Shown piece by piece: positions 22,749 through 34,113 of a stretch of DNA of 58,553 nt. The stretch spans positions 1 through 58,553 of the forward strand of contig JAKSYS010000385.1 in NCBI GenBank assembly GCA_022925895.1, written 5' to 3'. Source of the stretch: Fragilaria crotonensis. Taxonomy: Eukaryota > Bacillariophyta > Fragilariophyceae > Fragilariales > Fragilariaceae. The notes below the pieces were generated by a model, which saw only the letters and a program-made list of their open reading frames with translations, was not told where the DNA came from and did not search any database. Numbering within the stretch: position 1 is the stretch's first letter; the number at the start of each line of letters is the position of its first letter. The position numbers were made by a program, and so were the translations under genes.

Positions 22749-24240
22749 GGTTGGTGTTCAGAGGTGAGGACTGTAAAGATGAGGATAAGAGGTTCTCCGT
22801 GGCCTGGTAGTAAGTAGTCTGAACAACAAGAAACGCACAGGGTGGAGCAGTGTTGATATACAAGGGATCGAACCTCAGTGCTGCACTCTCGTTCTGAACA
22901 GGGATGTACTTGTACTCGAGACTCGAAGTGTGCCTCAATATGGTTTGTGTTCGAGCGGAATCTACACAAAACACTACTCGTTCCAGGTATGAACGAAGAT
23001 GCGAATCAATTGTTGCTGCAGAGTGCACTCGGCGATTCGGAGTACTCCTCCGTAAATGCGAATCAGGATTTGATTCATTGGGGACGAAGAAAGTCCGTGT
23101 GAGTCCTTCCCATGAACAACATTATCGTACGAGTACTGAAGTATCGTAGTGTGGTACTCGCAAAGCCACTGCTACAACAGCAGCACAGTACATTTACATA
23201 CTGAACAGTGACATTTTTTTTGCGATAAGCAGGAAAATGGGCACGTCCATGTGCTATGACCGTATGACGTATGACCTGTGACACATCCTCATATGCATAG
23301 CCCCAGAGTTCTTCGTGACAGTGACAATGTCTACAACCAACAGTATGTATGAGGTAGACTATGAGTATGAGTAACATACGCATATGATAAATCTGATAAT
23401 GTTGTGCCAGTGTGCCAGTAGACAGTAGACTAACAACTAATATGCATACGTGCATCCTGTACTGATTACTGTAGACTGTAGACTGCAGACTGTAGACCGA
23501 GGTACCACAGGATGCACCAGGTACAAAGTACTGTAGGATACTCCAGTACTCCGGAGTACTACAGTGTACGTGAGTATGTATGTTGATATGGCAGTCAGGA
23601 CGTGATGCTCGTACGACGTAGTAGAGTGCTGGTACAAGTATGTCATACGTACATGTAGTATGTGCATGCAAACGCTGATTGCCAACACTATATCAAAAGT
23701 CATACGCACATCTCACATGAGCGCTCGTAGTAGTTGTACATGCAAGTGCTTCACTTACCGAGTAGTAGTACATATGCATCCCCACCGCCGGTTCACACAT
23801 CACGCTATCGCTTACAAAAATGATCTTGGTATGAACGAAATGTCCAAATCCTCCACCCTGGTAGGACCTTGTATTGTATTTTGGCCACACGATTACCAAC
23901 CGGTACAGAAGAAAATAGCGACTGAATGGAAAACAATAGCGTGCCCGTTTCGACTTGTTCGACTCCGAGGAGTTCTGCAGTGGAATCCAAACGTGAGGTC
24001 GATCCACCCCGAGCATGAAGAAATCTGCGACATTTATGGCGCGACACTGCCTACTGCTGCATAGGAGTACTGTCGAACCAATTGTCTTTGTAACGAACGA
24101 ATCGTTTTGGTTGCGAAAACTCTTATCTCTTATCTCTAATCTATCGTCATCAGCAATCCATCAATGGCTATGCATATGTGCGGCACAAGAGTTGAAGCTT
24201 TGTCGCCATAAAATAAATTTATTCAAAGCGTGATAATGGT
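22749..24240. other. intergenic, GTAC-rich with strong palindromes
   Basis: No gene is supported. The tract 23110-23800 is dense in GTAC. A perfect 16-bp palindrome, AGTACTCCGGAGTACT, lies at 23545-23560, with further partly complementary arms outside it. Confidence 0.55.
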
Positions 24241-27200
24241 GCAAAAATAACGACACCCAAGTAAGAACGTGGCACCGGTTCGAAAAAGACACCGACAAAA
24301 AATCATGAAAATAGGTTTCTAAAATCGCTAGCTACCGGTAGCTAGTCGGAGAAGACTGGGTGTCTCCAGATTCAGAAAATAGCATAAACTGGTGGTGATC
24401 CACTTAGGCCCACCATTATGTTGTTACATTTTACACACAAGCAAAAATGTTTTTGTTTTCAAGGGTCCGTTTTACCACCGTTATAAACAACAACATGTCC
24501 CCAACAACACCTTTCTAGGAAAGGCTTTGATGCCCCTAATATCCCATCATCTGATGGTTTTGTTGACATGCTAAACATAGCTGCTCCACAAAATATGTGA
24601 GATTCTGGATTCTTTCTTGATTCAGTTCTGGTACCGGCCGGTACCAGTTTTGCAAAGAGACATGTTTGTTTTACGGTGTTAGCCGGGGAAAGCTACAAAT
24701 CTGGCCCTTGATAAAAGTACTGGAACATTGTTAAGCTTCTTATAAGTTCAAATTAACATCAAGGAATCCAATTTTCAGAGGATTTCAAGTGGAAACTCAA
24801 GGTGGCAATGGGACTTTGATTGCTTTAGACTCAGTTGACAAAATGGTATTCATTTTTGTACCTGCTTTTTACATTGCGCTGCAGATCAGCATTTCACGTA
24901 AATGTAAACTCACAATTTCCAAGTTTTTGTGAAGTGTTTTTACGTTTTATGGTGTCACTTAGACCCAGAGCTGACAAAAGGTTTTACAACCAGTATCGAA
25001 TACAACATGTGTTATCATATACATTCAAATGCCAGTTAAATTGTCTCTGCAATTAACATACCTGCCATCTGCCATGTCTTAATGTGACAAATTCAATTCG
25101 CTGGTGATGATTGTTGAGCTCAAGAAATTAATGAGACAAGCGGGAATTGAGGCCAATGTGAACTCTTGCTTGTGATTGTTGTTCATTTCTTCCAGTACTG
25201 TTTGCTGCATGATTTTTGTGCAATACTATGGCAAGAATTTCTGGATGCAGCAGACATTTCTACCTGTTTTGAAATTGCCTTTTAATTGGAATTGTTCGTC
25301 CTATTTTCTTGCTGAGAATGTTATTGCTTGATCTCCTGTTGCAGTTGTAGCGCCCAACACGGTAAGTTGTGAGACTTTGCTGACGCTTTCATTGTGCTTG
25401 TGCTTCTGCCTCACAAAGGAATTTCTGCCCACCAGCACTTCACTCCTAACTGGAAGGTGTTAGAGGATTTGATTATTATTCAGTCTCATCAATGAGAGAA
25501 TCAGCAATGTGCAAACAAGTTTTGAACATTGATTGGTGACCAGTTCATCTATAAAGTTGTGAAATGAGGTCATTGGCATAAGACTCAATAGGAAGCATAG
25601 GAGATGGGGTTACTTGGTTGACATCAAGGCTCAGTTTGATTTCTCTTGTCTTGAGATTGAAATGTATGAAGAATACTGATCATGGAAATGATGATTCCAT
25701 TCTTACATTTTGCATATTCAACAATCATAGCTAGTAGTAAGCTTTCCTTCCTCGGGTCTCCTATTTTCTAGATTTGCCTGTGATATTCCCTCAAATCAGT
25801 ACACACATTCTACCAGCTGCTTTTGTTGCAAGCCTGCTTCCTCAGTGAGGGAAGGTTTGACAACGTTTCACAAGCTGCATGATTGCCATGATGATCACCA
25901 CTCCTGTTGGTCCGCTTGTTGTCCTCCACAACCACCAGCATCAGTTTTCTTCTACTTCCACCAACATGAAAGCAATATCTTCTTCCTCCTCATGATTGTT
26001 ATCTCTGTCATTATAGAGGTGGAGGCACTGCTGTGCAATGGTGAAATGAGCAATCTGGTGACTGGTTGCTTTGTGCGCTCCTGGTAAGGTTTTGTCCTCG
26101 GTATTGTTGTTGGTGGAGTCACATGCCCGTGTTATCAATTTGCATGCTGGAACAAGGTGAATTTTGTTGCCCACTGTTGGTAGGGGGTAGACATCGCTCA
26201 TATGAATCTACAAGACCCATTGTACAGTCCTACTTTCCATTTTCCTTTCTTTGTTGGCAATGTTGAAACATATCCTTTGCCAACCATGGATTTGCAGGCT
26301 TCATTTTGCAAACCAGCATGGAAGTGATAGTTCCATGTGGTATTTTACCACCATTGCTGTTTGTTTTTGCAACTTCCTATACCCAAACATCAATGTGATT
26401 CAGGTTGAGGTTCAAAAGTATCCTTGAAGGTTTTAGGCATTACTTTGTTCTTTGATGGTGGTTTGCTCCTGTTTTGGTTGTCATCTTTGAAACCTTCTAG
26501 AATTTTGAGATGCAAAGATTTTGATTATCTCAACCAGGTACTTGTACTGTACTCGGATGTGCAATTTAAGGTGTGCTGATAAATGACAGTTTAACTTTTA
26601 TCTACATTTCTTGCAATCATTGAAATAAATTCTGGTTGGTATGACTACAAAAGATCGGAGGCCCTGCTCAATCGTGAGGAGGTACAAAATTTCCAAGGTA
26701 CTCAATTTCAACTTCCAGCGTGATTATCAACACACTGCTTGTTGCAAAATGTGTGGAATGCACAGCAAACAAGGAAAGAAGCGCCACATGGCAAGGAACA
26801 TCATTGCCATCCATGTAGTAGTTATTGAAATGATGTAGATTTACTAGGATTACTTTTTTTGTCGAGGTCGTGAAAATTACACCTCTAAATGCCATTTTTG
26901 AGGTGGTTGTTACGTAGGAATAGTATCTACGGTAGTAGGAAAGAGGAAAGAGTGTCGTCGATTTAGGGTATTCATATCTGCCTGGATCTATCATACACTG
27001 TACACTCTTGAACGGGTAAGAAGTGGATTCCACTCATTGAACTCCCGTAATGTGGAGTGTGGAGTATTCAAGAAAGATGACAATTGTCGATTGTCTGTCA
27101 CATTTGGCGAACTTGATTGCCGATCACACGTTGAAACCTAATCAAACTTAAAACATTTCGAATGCCAATCCCAGTCGACACCACATTTATGATTAACTCA

Positions 27201-27880
27201 AGTGAATAAATGTTTTCAGAATGTGAGGTTGGGCTCCGTCAAACTCAGAATACGAATACCGATGCCTTAACTATGACTCTAAATGTCTTAGGAACAATGC
27301 GACATTGTTCCATACCCGATGTGACTCGGATTCGTCACGGGTCACAGCGGCTAACACCCAGCTGTTGGATTCTTCACAGCTATTCAACGTGCGGCCAAGC
27401 GGGCACCCTAAGCCCTCAGTGTCATAATTGGGCAGATACTCCGCCTATGTACAGCGCAATTGTACCAATGATATCAATCGACGTCGCCAGAGAAGACATC
27501 TGGATTGGATTTTCATGTTACATTATTGGAGAAATGTTGACACTTTATAAATTCATATTGCGAAAAAAATCAGCTACAGAGCTAATTTAGCCGATTTGAG
27601 GGGGTACGTGGCCTCGGAGATGCATGACCTCACTCACGTTGGGTCGACCGGGAGCCAGAGGATTCCACTTTCAGTGACGAAAGGTAGATGCATACACCAA
27701 CATATATTCATACACATACGAACGTGCTACAACCTTCTACGTGCTTGGAAACGGCCGTGCGTGAAAAACGATTCTCAGACTCTCTTCGCAAAAAGATCTC
27801 CCCGGTTCATCGCTCAGCCTCTTGAGAGAGTTGAATAACTTGAAGCTTTCGTGCGTGATCAGTCAGGAAACACAACCACG
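24241..27880. repeat. 3.6-kb gene-poor, AT-richer repetitive region
   Basis: I see no intact gene. The segment at about 24692-24755 repeats one near 15937-15998. Short frames on the minus strand include an acidic stretch (NNHEEEEDIAFMLVEVEEN, near 25945-26020) of the sort found near the start of Harbinger-like transposases, but no catalytic blocks follow. The region probably consists of decayed transposon copies. Confidence 0.5.
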
Positions 27881-28778
27881 ATGAGAGCTTCTACTTATGA
27901 CAACCAAGGGTATGAGAATGACCGCAATCCGTTGTCTGTTGGCTTGAGTGGAAGACGTAGTGGAAGACGTATCCATATCATCAGCTTTGCATGACGGCCA
28001 TCCTTCACCACCACCGGTTCAAAATGGCTTGACAACCCGATGTAGTCCGTCGGGACTGGCATTCAACTTGCGAAAGAGATCGTTCAGCGGGGATGACCCA
28101 GTGGTCGGATTATCCACTTACAACTCGGATTTCCTGTCTGGCCTGTTCGCCGATATCGCCAAGGCGAATGTAGTCGACGAAGGTTTGCCTGTGCACAACG
28201 CTCCTTCACCTTCCAAGAAGAGCCGTGTTTCTATGACGCAGTCCATTTCCCGCTGTGAAAAATCGTTCGCAAATCTTCATGTGGTAGCTCACTCGATCGC
28301 TGGCTCCAAGGGGTACTACAAAGCTCCTGGAACAGAGTCGGTGAATCTTCCTCTGACACGTGATGATTCCCTGAGTTATCAGCTTCACTGTGTGTCCAGT
28401 GCGTCCAGCAACGAAAGTGAATCGTGTCGTGTGGCTGATTCCGGAATGGTTGCCTTCCCTCACCTTCCTGCTACCATTAGCAACTCATCTTGTGATCACC
28501 TTGCAAGACTAACTCGAAGAAATACTGGCCAGCTGTTGCCAGACTCCGAGACCGACCCAAAGGAAAGCTACGGATGGTTCGTCAACTTCGATGACGACGA
28601 CAGCCACTTTCCGCCTCTTTCTAGAGCCACAGCCATCCCATTCTCCTCGCCCTCGTCCTTGAACGATTTGACATTCTCTGCTGTAACTGCTCCGAAGGGA
28701 TCGAGCCATCATGACGCCGAAGTTGAATGGGCGAAGGCTGCGGACACTGTGGACGACGTTCTTGGGGACTTCTTCTGA
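27881..28778 (+). CDS. hypothetical acidic protein with WFVNFDDDD motif
   Basis: The open frame covers 27948-28778, but its first codon is GTG. A nearby ATG at 27881 in another frame (MRASTYDNQGYEND) is a more natural start, joined through a frame change next to a doubled GTGGAAGACGTA repeat at about 27948-27971. The protein is Ser-rich and lacks membrane segments. Late features are ESYGWFVNFDDDD (near residue 210 of the open frame) and a C-terminal EWAKAADTVDDVLGDFF. I recall similar endings in diatom proteins of unknown function but cannot name a family. No function is proposed. Confidence 0.65.
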
Positions 28779-30338
28779 GCAAGGTTAACTATGCTCTCAC
28801 TTCACACTTTTTCTGCACGTCCTACATTTTCTTCGTGGTTCGAGGATCTATCAAGAAGTCGCAACCGATTTCTCCTCGATGAAGCGAAATTCGCTATTCC
28901 CAACAACATCTCTCGATTTCACACTGCACGCATGCGCCTCATCCAAATCGGACTTGAGGCAAAGAAGTTAACATGAGCTACAGTTAACTTCCCTACATCC
29001 ACCGCTACTTGAGAAGCTGTCTCCCCTCCATCGTTCCTCCTCCTTGCAAGAGACTCGACCCTGCTTTCCGAAGCTCTAAGGTGCATCTGCGCCATCTATA
29101 TCGTTCACGAACCAATCCGGGTTTCGCTTGCATGAGGAGTGGGTTTGGACGAAACAGCTTTCTTCACATCTATCACAACATTCATCTCTATTCTCGAGGC
29201 CAATCGTTGTGGCCTCATTGTTCTACTATTACTTTTTCCCCTAAAAATTGTAGGTTTTTCATCTGCATCTATTTGCCATCTTCTTGGAGTAGCAGTATAG
29301 TTGGACTGATAGTGGATGTCAATGCCGTCGTTTTCGGAACTGACGCAACATGGATGGCATGTTTAGAGATGGAAGCGAAGACGAAACAGGGACGATATCC
29401 ACCTGTGCAGATTTCCATTCGATCGTGAGTTAGCATTCACTTTAGCACCGTATCGAGACAGTAACGACGAGGTCAAATTGAATCGCGTTTTTGCGAACGA
29501 TCATCGTCGATTTGTGTTGGTCGAAATTTTCAAGAACACCCATTCGCTGACGGTTTTCACATACAGAGGACTTTCTCAACCTCGGATCGCAACAAGATTC
29601 AAAATCAGTACGACTGACGATTGACTGTTCCGTCGATCACACGCATTTCCCGAATGCTGTGGATACCGGATGGCGTCAAAGGCTTCCGGTTTCCAGCGCC
29701 CTCTCGTCGTCGCCTCACTTCTCACTTCAAGCTTGAAGCCGATTCCACAATAGGGGAGTACTCGAGTACGTCGTAGGTCGTAGGTCTACAAATTACCTGT
29801 ACTCGTACTCCTTACTCCTTCCTGTGATTCCCTGCACCCGATCCGTATCATACAATTATCAGGTGTTCCTTAAAAGTGCAAGTTCTGGTATGGGCGTTCA
29901 CTTGAAGACTTGAAGTGCCATCTCAGGTGCTAGCACCAACCATTCTCCTACAGAAGACATCTTGAATATTGACTTCTTGATTTGCAGTATTCCTACAAAA
30001 CTGGAGGACCAAGTGTGCGCTGCAATATGTAATACTATCATAAAGTAGATACAGTAGATGCATCAGCGAAATCGGGAAAAGCACTGACAATTGAAGCGTG
30101 GACGCCCTGGGGCCTACTGGTCCAACATCAGGAGGTACACATCACACATCCCACATCCGACAGAAATAGTAGAACTCCGTCACTTGGTCGTGGTACCAAT
30201 GCGCCGGTTGTTGTACTAAATTAGTTAGATCTCAGTACTTGTTGCAGCATAATGACTTGATTGCTTGTACTCGTACTTCGAGCACCAGTACTTGTAATAC
30301 ATAATTACCACTCCGAGTACGTTAACTGGTGATAATGG
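28779..30338. other. intergenic
   Basis: There is no supported gene. An open frame at 29009-29428 lacks recognisable features and may be 3' UTR or chance. The right half (29750-30300) is another GTAC-containing tract. Confidence 0.5.
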
Positions 30339-31463
30339 TCAAACATAAACGTTGTGGTCGTCACAGGGTGGAGCCGACGGTTTGGGAGCCACCACAGGAA
30401 TGGTGGTCGCCACAGGGTAAGCTACTGCAACTGGTATGTTGATCAGTGGCTCTGTGGGCACAGCAGTGGCATACGCCTCAGGTGCCATCGCCGGTGGGAG
30501 TACATCGTTGTCGTCGTCCTGCCTTCGTTGCCGGGATACTAGCCCAACCAGAAGTGGGATGGCACAAACGAAGAGAATTGGACCCCAACGACGAGAGGCT
30601 GAAACATGAACAGTAACCTCATCTGTAGCTTTCACCAAGATACATGTCCGGCCGCGGACATCAATACTGCAACTGACGGACCCCTCGCAGTCGCTGACTG
30701 GTGTCACGCCGTCCAAATTGTATGTCGTCAGGGTAACTTGGTATGTCACAGTCGCGTGGCCGTTGGAATTGGATGCGTTGTCGTAGATTACAGTGTACGT
30801 ATCCGACGCCAGGGCCGAGTATTGCACGTTTGCAGTTTGTCCAGCTCCTGCATACCTGGTGAGGAGTGCAGCGGAAGAAAATGAATTATCGTGTGACAGT
30901 GCCACTCTAAGTCCTCGCAACACAAACACGTTGGTTGCACCGTAGTCTTGTGTGAACGTAACATCTAGAAACGACCCAGTGTTGAGATAGAAATAATCAT
31001 ACTGATAATCGTCTTCAGACAATGTCAAGTCCTCAGTTTGACCGAAGCTCACAGTTGGTCCTGTCAAGGGGGGACAAGCTCCATTCATAGAATAGATAGA
31101 TGCACTACCTTGAATATTCGTCGAAATGGAAACCTGGTTGTGCAGCCAAGCATTGTTTGGGATCTGGCGGGTCTCGCCGGCATTAAGCGTCCATTCGTCC
31201 CTCATGTTCGATAATATAAGTGCTATCACAAACACAATTATTGGTATCGTTATGGGAGGGCAGGATGAATTGCTCTTATGAGGGCGTTCGCGGACACTGT
31301 CAACCGGCGAGTGAGCTGTGCAGCAACTGCGACAACAGCGTTCACATTCTTCATCACCAGATCGATTGCTAACAGGGATTGTGCGCTGATAAGAGTTCCA
31401 TTCATAGTTGGTGGGTTGGTAGTTGTTGACAACAACGACGTCGGTGGTGTGATGTCGATGCAT
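30339..31463 (-). CDS. two-pass membrane protein of unknown function
   Basis: The open frame continues upstream to 31628 from a GTG. The first ATG in frame is at 31463, giving about 374 residues. A His/Asn-rich head and a cysteine cluster (CERCCRSCC) precede one membrane segment (TIPIIVFVIALILSN). A Ser/Thr/Tyr-rich, beta-looking ectodomain of about 220 residues follows, then a second segment (WGPILFVCAIPLLVGLV) and a Pro/Val/Ala-rich cytosolic tail. The layout recalls membrane proteins with a lumenal beta domain between two helices, such as plant APD-type proteins, but no RING finger is visible. Function unknown. A GTAC-rich spacer separates it from the divergent Trm5 gene. Confidence 0.65.
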   Translation of the reverse strand: MHRHHTTDVVVVNNYQPTNYEWNSYQRTIPVSNRSGDEECERCCRSCCTAHSPVDSVRERPHKSNSSCPPITIPIIVFVIALILSNMRDEWTLNAGETRQIPNNAWLHNQVSISTNIQGSASIYSMNGACPPLTGPTVSFGQTEDLTLSEDDYQYDYFYLNTGSFLDVTFTQDYGATNVFVLRGLRVALSHDNSFSSAALLTRYAGAGQTANVQYSALASDTYTVIYDNASNSNGHATVTYQVTLTTYNLDGVTPVSDCEGSVSCSIDVRGRTCILVKATDEVTVHVSASRRWGPILFVCAIPLLVGLVSRQRRQDDDNDVLPPAMAPEAYATAVPTEPLINIPVAVAYPVATTIPVVAPKPSAPPCDDHNVYV

Positions 31464-31628
31464 CCATCCAGTACTGGTGTCCCATGTCTGATCATGGTTT
31501 CGTCCTCCATCTGAGGAGGACCCAGCTCCACCGCTGTGATCTCCACCTTCATGGTAGTTGATGCTGTGATGCCGCCCCGTGAACCATGATGACAAACGCC
31601 CTTCCTTGTGTTGGTATATGAGTTCCAC

Positions 31629-32119
31629 AGAACTATAACAAAGATGATTGCAAATGACGATGGTGGTTGAATCGTGCCGCCAGATAACCAGGAGTCGGGC
31701 GAAACAGTGTAGCGGTATGCATACTGTATCCAGTACTTGTAATACTCCACGACGTAATGGTACATGGTACTGAAATACCGGTCAACTGGGCCCGCAACAG
31801 TAGCTTTTCTACTAGAGAAAGTACAAGTAGTACGATACCAGGTAGCAACCTGTACGAAAGTACACGTACCACCGGTACAGTAACTCCAGTATTCAGTATC
31901 AGTACTCCACTAGTACTGAACTTGATTTTTGTTTTTTAGGTGGTTGAAAATGAATTGCCCTCACCCCCATTGATTTTGTTGTCGTGAGAGTTCAAAGCTC
32001 ATTCAGCTCAGGCTTTAATCACAAGATATACCGGTACCAGAGGCTGCAGTCGTTGCATTGTCAGCGTTGCCAAGACCTCCATCCCTGGAACCCTAAAATT
32101 TCCAACGAACGGGCCATTG
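31629..32119. promoter_or_regulatory. divergent intergenic region upstream of Trm5
   Basis: About 490 bp lie between the membrane-protein frame and the Trm5 start, so it probably holds both promoters. It contains repeated GTAC-type palindromes (31730-31920) and no TATA-like signal that I can support. Confidence 0.4.
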
Positions 32120-33403
32120 ATGTCGACCGATAAAGTGGCATCATATTTCACTGTCCCATCAGACCCGTCATATATTCACCCAATAAGCGACTTCCCACCT
32201 CTCACAATCTTCGACTCCAAAGTGGAACATGTTTCCCTTATTGTACCTGCCAAATGTGCCGCTGAACTGAGAAAAACACTGCGGGATGTCTTGCTGTGTC
32301 GACCCAAAACAAAGTCTATTTACCCAGTTGACAACGATCCACTCTCTCGGAAGATGGTCTTGAAGTACCTCGACAGTGAAAGTTCCACCTTCTTAGATCA
32401 TCCGGCTCTGTTCCAACTTCTTGAGAAGAATGACCCTCCAATCCAGATATCCTCTCACAGTCTCCAGGTGTCTTATCCAGACTGGACAGTTGAGGAGGTA
32501 CTGAAAAGGATCTTGCCATGCGACGAAGTTCCGTCGTCGTTTGAGATTGTGGGTCATATTGCGCACGTGAATCTCAAAGAGGAATGGCTTCCGTTTCAAT
32601 ACATTATCGGCAAGGTCATTCACGACAAGAATCAGCCTCGCATCAAGACAGTCGTCAATAAAGTGGGACAGATTGACACAGAGTACCGAACGTTTGGCAT
32701 GAGAGTAATTGCCGGTTCGTCTGAACAAGATTGGTCGATTGTCAATTTGAAGGAAGAAGGGTGTACCTTCGAGTTGGACTTTCGACAAGTGTACTGGAAT
32801 TCGCGTTTAGCAGGAGAACATAGGAGGCTTGTGCATGACATTCGAACCAAATCACCTGGTTGCTCTGTCGCAGATATCATGGCCGGAGTGGGTCCTTTCG
32901 CTGTGCCTCTCACGGCCACCAAACTGAATCCAAGCAAGATTATTGTCTACGCGAACGATTTGAACCCGACGAGTTTCAAGTATTTGGAAATTAATGCGAA
33001 AAAGAACAAATGTGACAATCTGAGGACCTACAACATGGATGGCCGGGCATTTGTTTATATGCTACAGGAGGAGGGAATTGAGTTTGATCATGCCATTATG
33101 AATTTGCCTGCGTCTGCTCCCGAGTTTCTAGATGTCTTTCGCGGTTTCCGTGGCAAATCCACGCCTGAAATCCATGTGCACTGTTTTGCTGCCAAGATTG
33201 GTGGAAATGAGGAGGCCGTGGCGCGATGCAGCAAGGCGCTTGGTTGTGAGATTGAAAAGCCATTGGTTCATCTTGTACGAGACGTTTCTCCCAAGAAGAA
33301 TATGCTTTGCATTAGTTTCTTCCTACCCGATGCGGCGCGGTTGCTTCCGAGAATTTCCATAGACGACCACGACAGAGCCCAATTCCAAGCGTACCAAGAT
33401 TGA
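32120..33403 (+). CDS. TRM5: tRNA (guanine37-N1)-methyltransferase Trm5
   Basis: It transfers methyl from S-adenosylmethionine to N1 of G37 next to the anticodon, which prevents frameshifting; it acts in cytosol, nucleus or mitochondria. The start is ATG 32120, giving 427 residues, the usual length. Family blocks are all present: EEWLPFQYIIGKVIHDKN and KTVVNKVG at residues about 155-185, VYWNSRLAGEHRR near 228-240, the SAM loop DIMAGVGPFAVP near 252-263, ANDLNPTSFKYLE near 277-289, MDGRAF, and the NLPASAPEFLD active-site motif at 328-338. No intron and no frame break. There is no clear targeting peptide. It converges with the thioredoxin gene, with 52 bp between the stops. Confidence 0.95.
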   Translation: MSTDKVASYFTVPSDPSYIHPISDFPPLTIFDSKVEHVSLIVPAKCAAELRKTLRDVLLCRPKTKSIYPVDNDPLSRKMVLKYLDSESSTFLDHPALFQLLEKNDPPIQISSHSLQVSYPDWTVEEVLKRILPCDEVPSSFEIVGHIAHVNLKEEWLPFQYIIGKVIHDKNQPRIKTVVNKVGQIDTEYRTFGMRVIAGSSEQDWSIVNLKEEGCTFELDFRQVYWNSRLAGEHRRLVHDIRTKSPGCSVADIMAGVGPFAVPLTATKLNPSKIIVYANDLNPTSFKYLEINAKKNKCDNLRTYNMDGRAFVYMLQEEGIEFDHAIMNLPASAPEFLDVFRGFRGKSTPEIHVHCFAAKIGGNEEAVARCSKALGCEIEKPLVHLVRDVSPKKNMLCISFFLPDAARLLPRISIDDHDRAQFQAYQD

Positions 33404-33455
33404 GGAGACATAGTGTACATTCCTAATGTTAACAGGCACAGCAGTGAGGCTACAG

Positions 33456-34113
33456 CTATGCTTCGCAGCTTCCTCTGACATACTCCTGCAGTACATTTTC
33501 GAATTCGGCAAACTCCTTCTTGTTGAGCTTGCGTTCCTCTACGAGTCCTCCATCTTTGTGGTAAATGTGCCCGTACGGCACAGAGGGTACACCCAGCCCT
33601 CGATGCAGCACTGCATTATTCCTAGTAACTGGTACTTGCACAAATTTCACCTTTTCGTTATCGGACAAGGAATTGGCCAGTTTCTTGTACAGCGGCGCCA
33701 TATCCTTACAGGATCTGCACGCCGCGGAATAGAACTTGACCACTACCACTTGCTCATCGCAATCAATCACCTCGCGCTTAAAGTCTTCCAGTGTCGACAC
33801 TTCCGTAATAAGTTCTTTGCGTGTTGCTGGAGCGGGACGAAAGAGACGAGGAAGGAATCCACCCGAGACCGGTGTCCAGTCATCGCGATCGTCGTACGAT
33901 TGCTGATCGTCCAGTTCCTCTTCCTTTTCAATTTCTTCAAACGGCGTCGCAACCAGCTGCAGAGGTCGCATCTGTTGCTGTGAACCAGTCTTCCTCGCGA
34001 TGGACCACAATGCAGAGTTCAAAGGAGGTGAGGGGGCTGAATGCCGACCCGTCCAACGGCAGCAGGGTGTAGAGAAGCACAAGGAACGGTAGTTGGATAC
34101 TTCGGGGCATCAT
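33456..34113 (-). CDS. plastid-targeted thioredoxin-like protein
   Basis: The C-terminal frame has a thioredoxin fold: VVVVKFYSAACRSCKDMAP with a CRSC redox site in place of WCGPC, then KFVQVPVTRNN and LGVPSVPYGHIYH with the cis-proline (VPSVP). The start is ATG 34113 in another frame: MMPRSIQLPFLVLLYTLL is a signal peptide, and GSAFSP fits the diatom plastid-import cleavage motif with Phe at +1. The two frames join if the C5 run at 34032-34036 (G on the plus strand) were one base shorter, so the break may be an error. The atypical active site, with no tryptophan, suggests an atypical plastid thioredoxin; partner unknown. Confidence 0.82.

Noticed and set aside
23660-24064. 134-codon plus-strand open frame
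   Set aside because: It begins inside a GTAC-rich tract, has no domain or hydrophobic pattern that looks designed, and overlaps equally long frames on the other strand.
29009-29428. 139-codon plus-strand open frame downstream of the hypothetical gene
   Set aside because: Composition is Ser/Arg/His-rich without motifs, there is no intron evidence, and it lies where a 3' UTR is expected.
31250-31765. 171-codon alternative minus-strand frame overlapping the membrane-protein gene start
   Set aside because: The competing frame keeps a Cys cluster and a clean membrane helix and continues through the gene, whereas this one ends without features.
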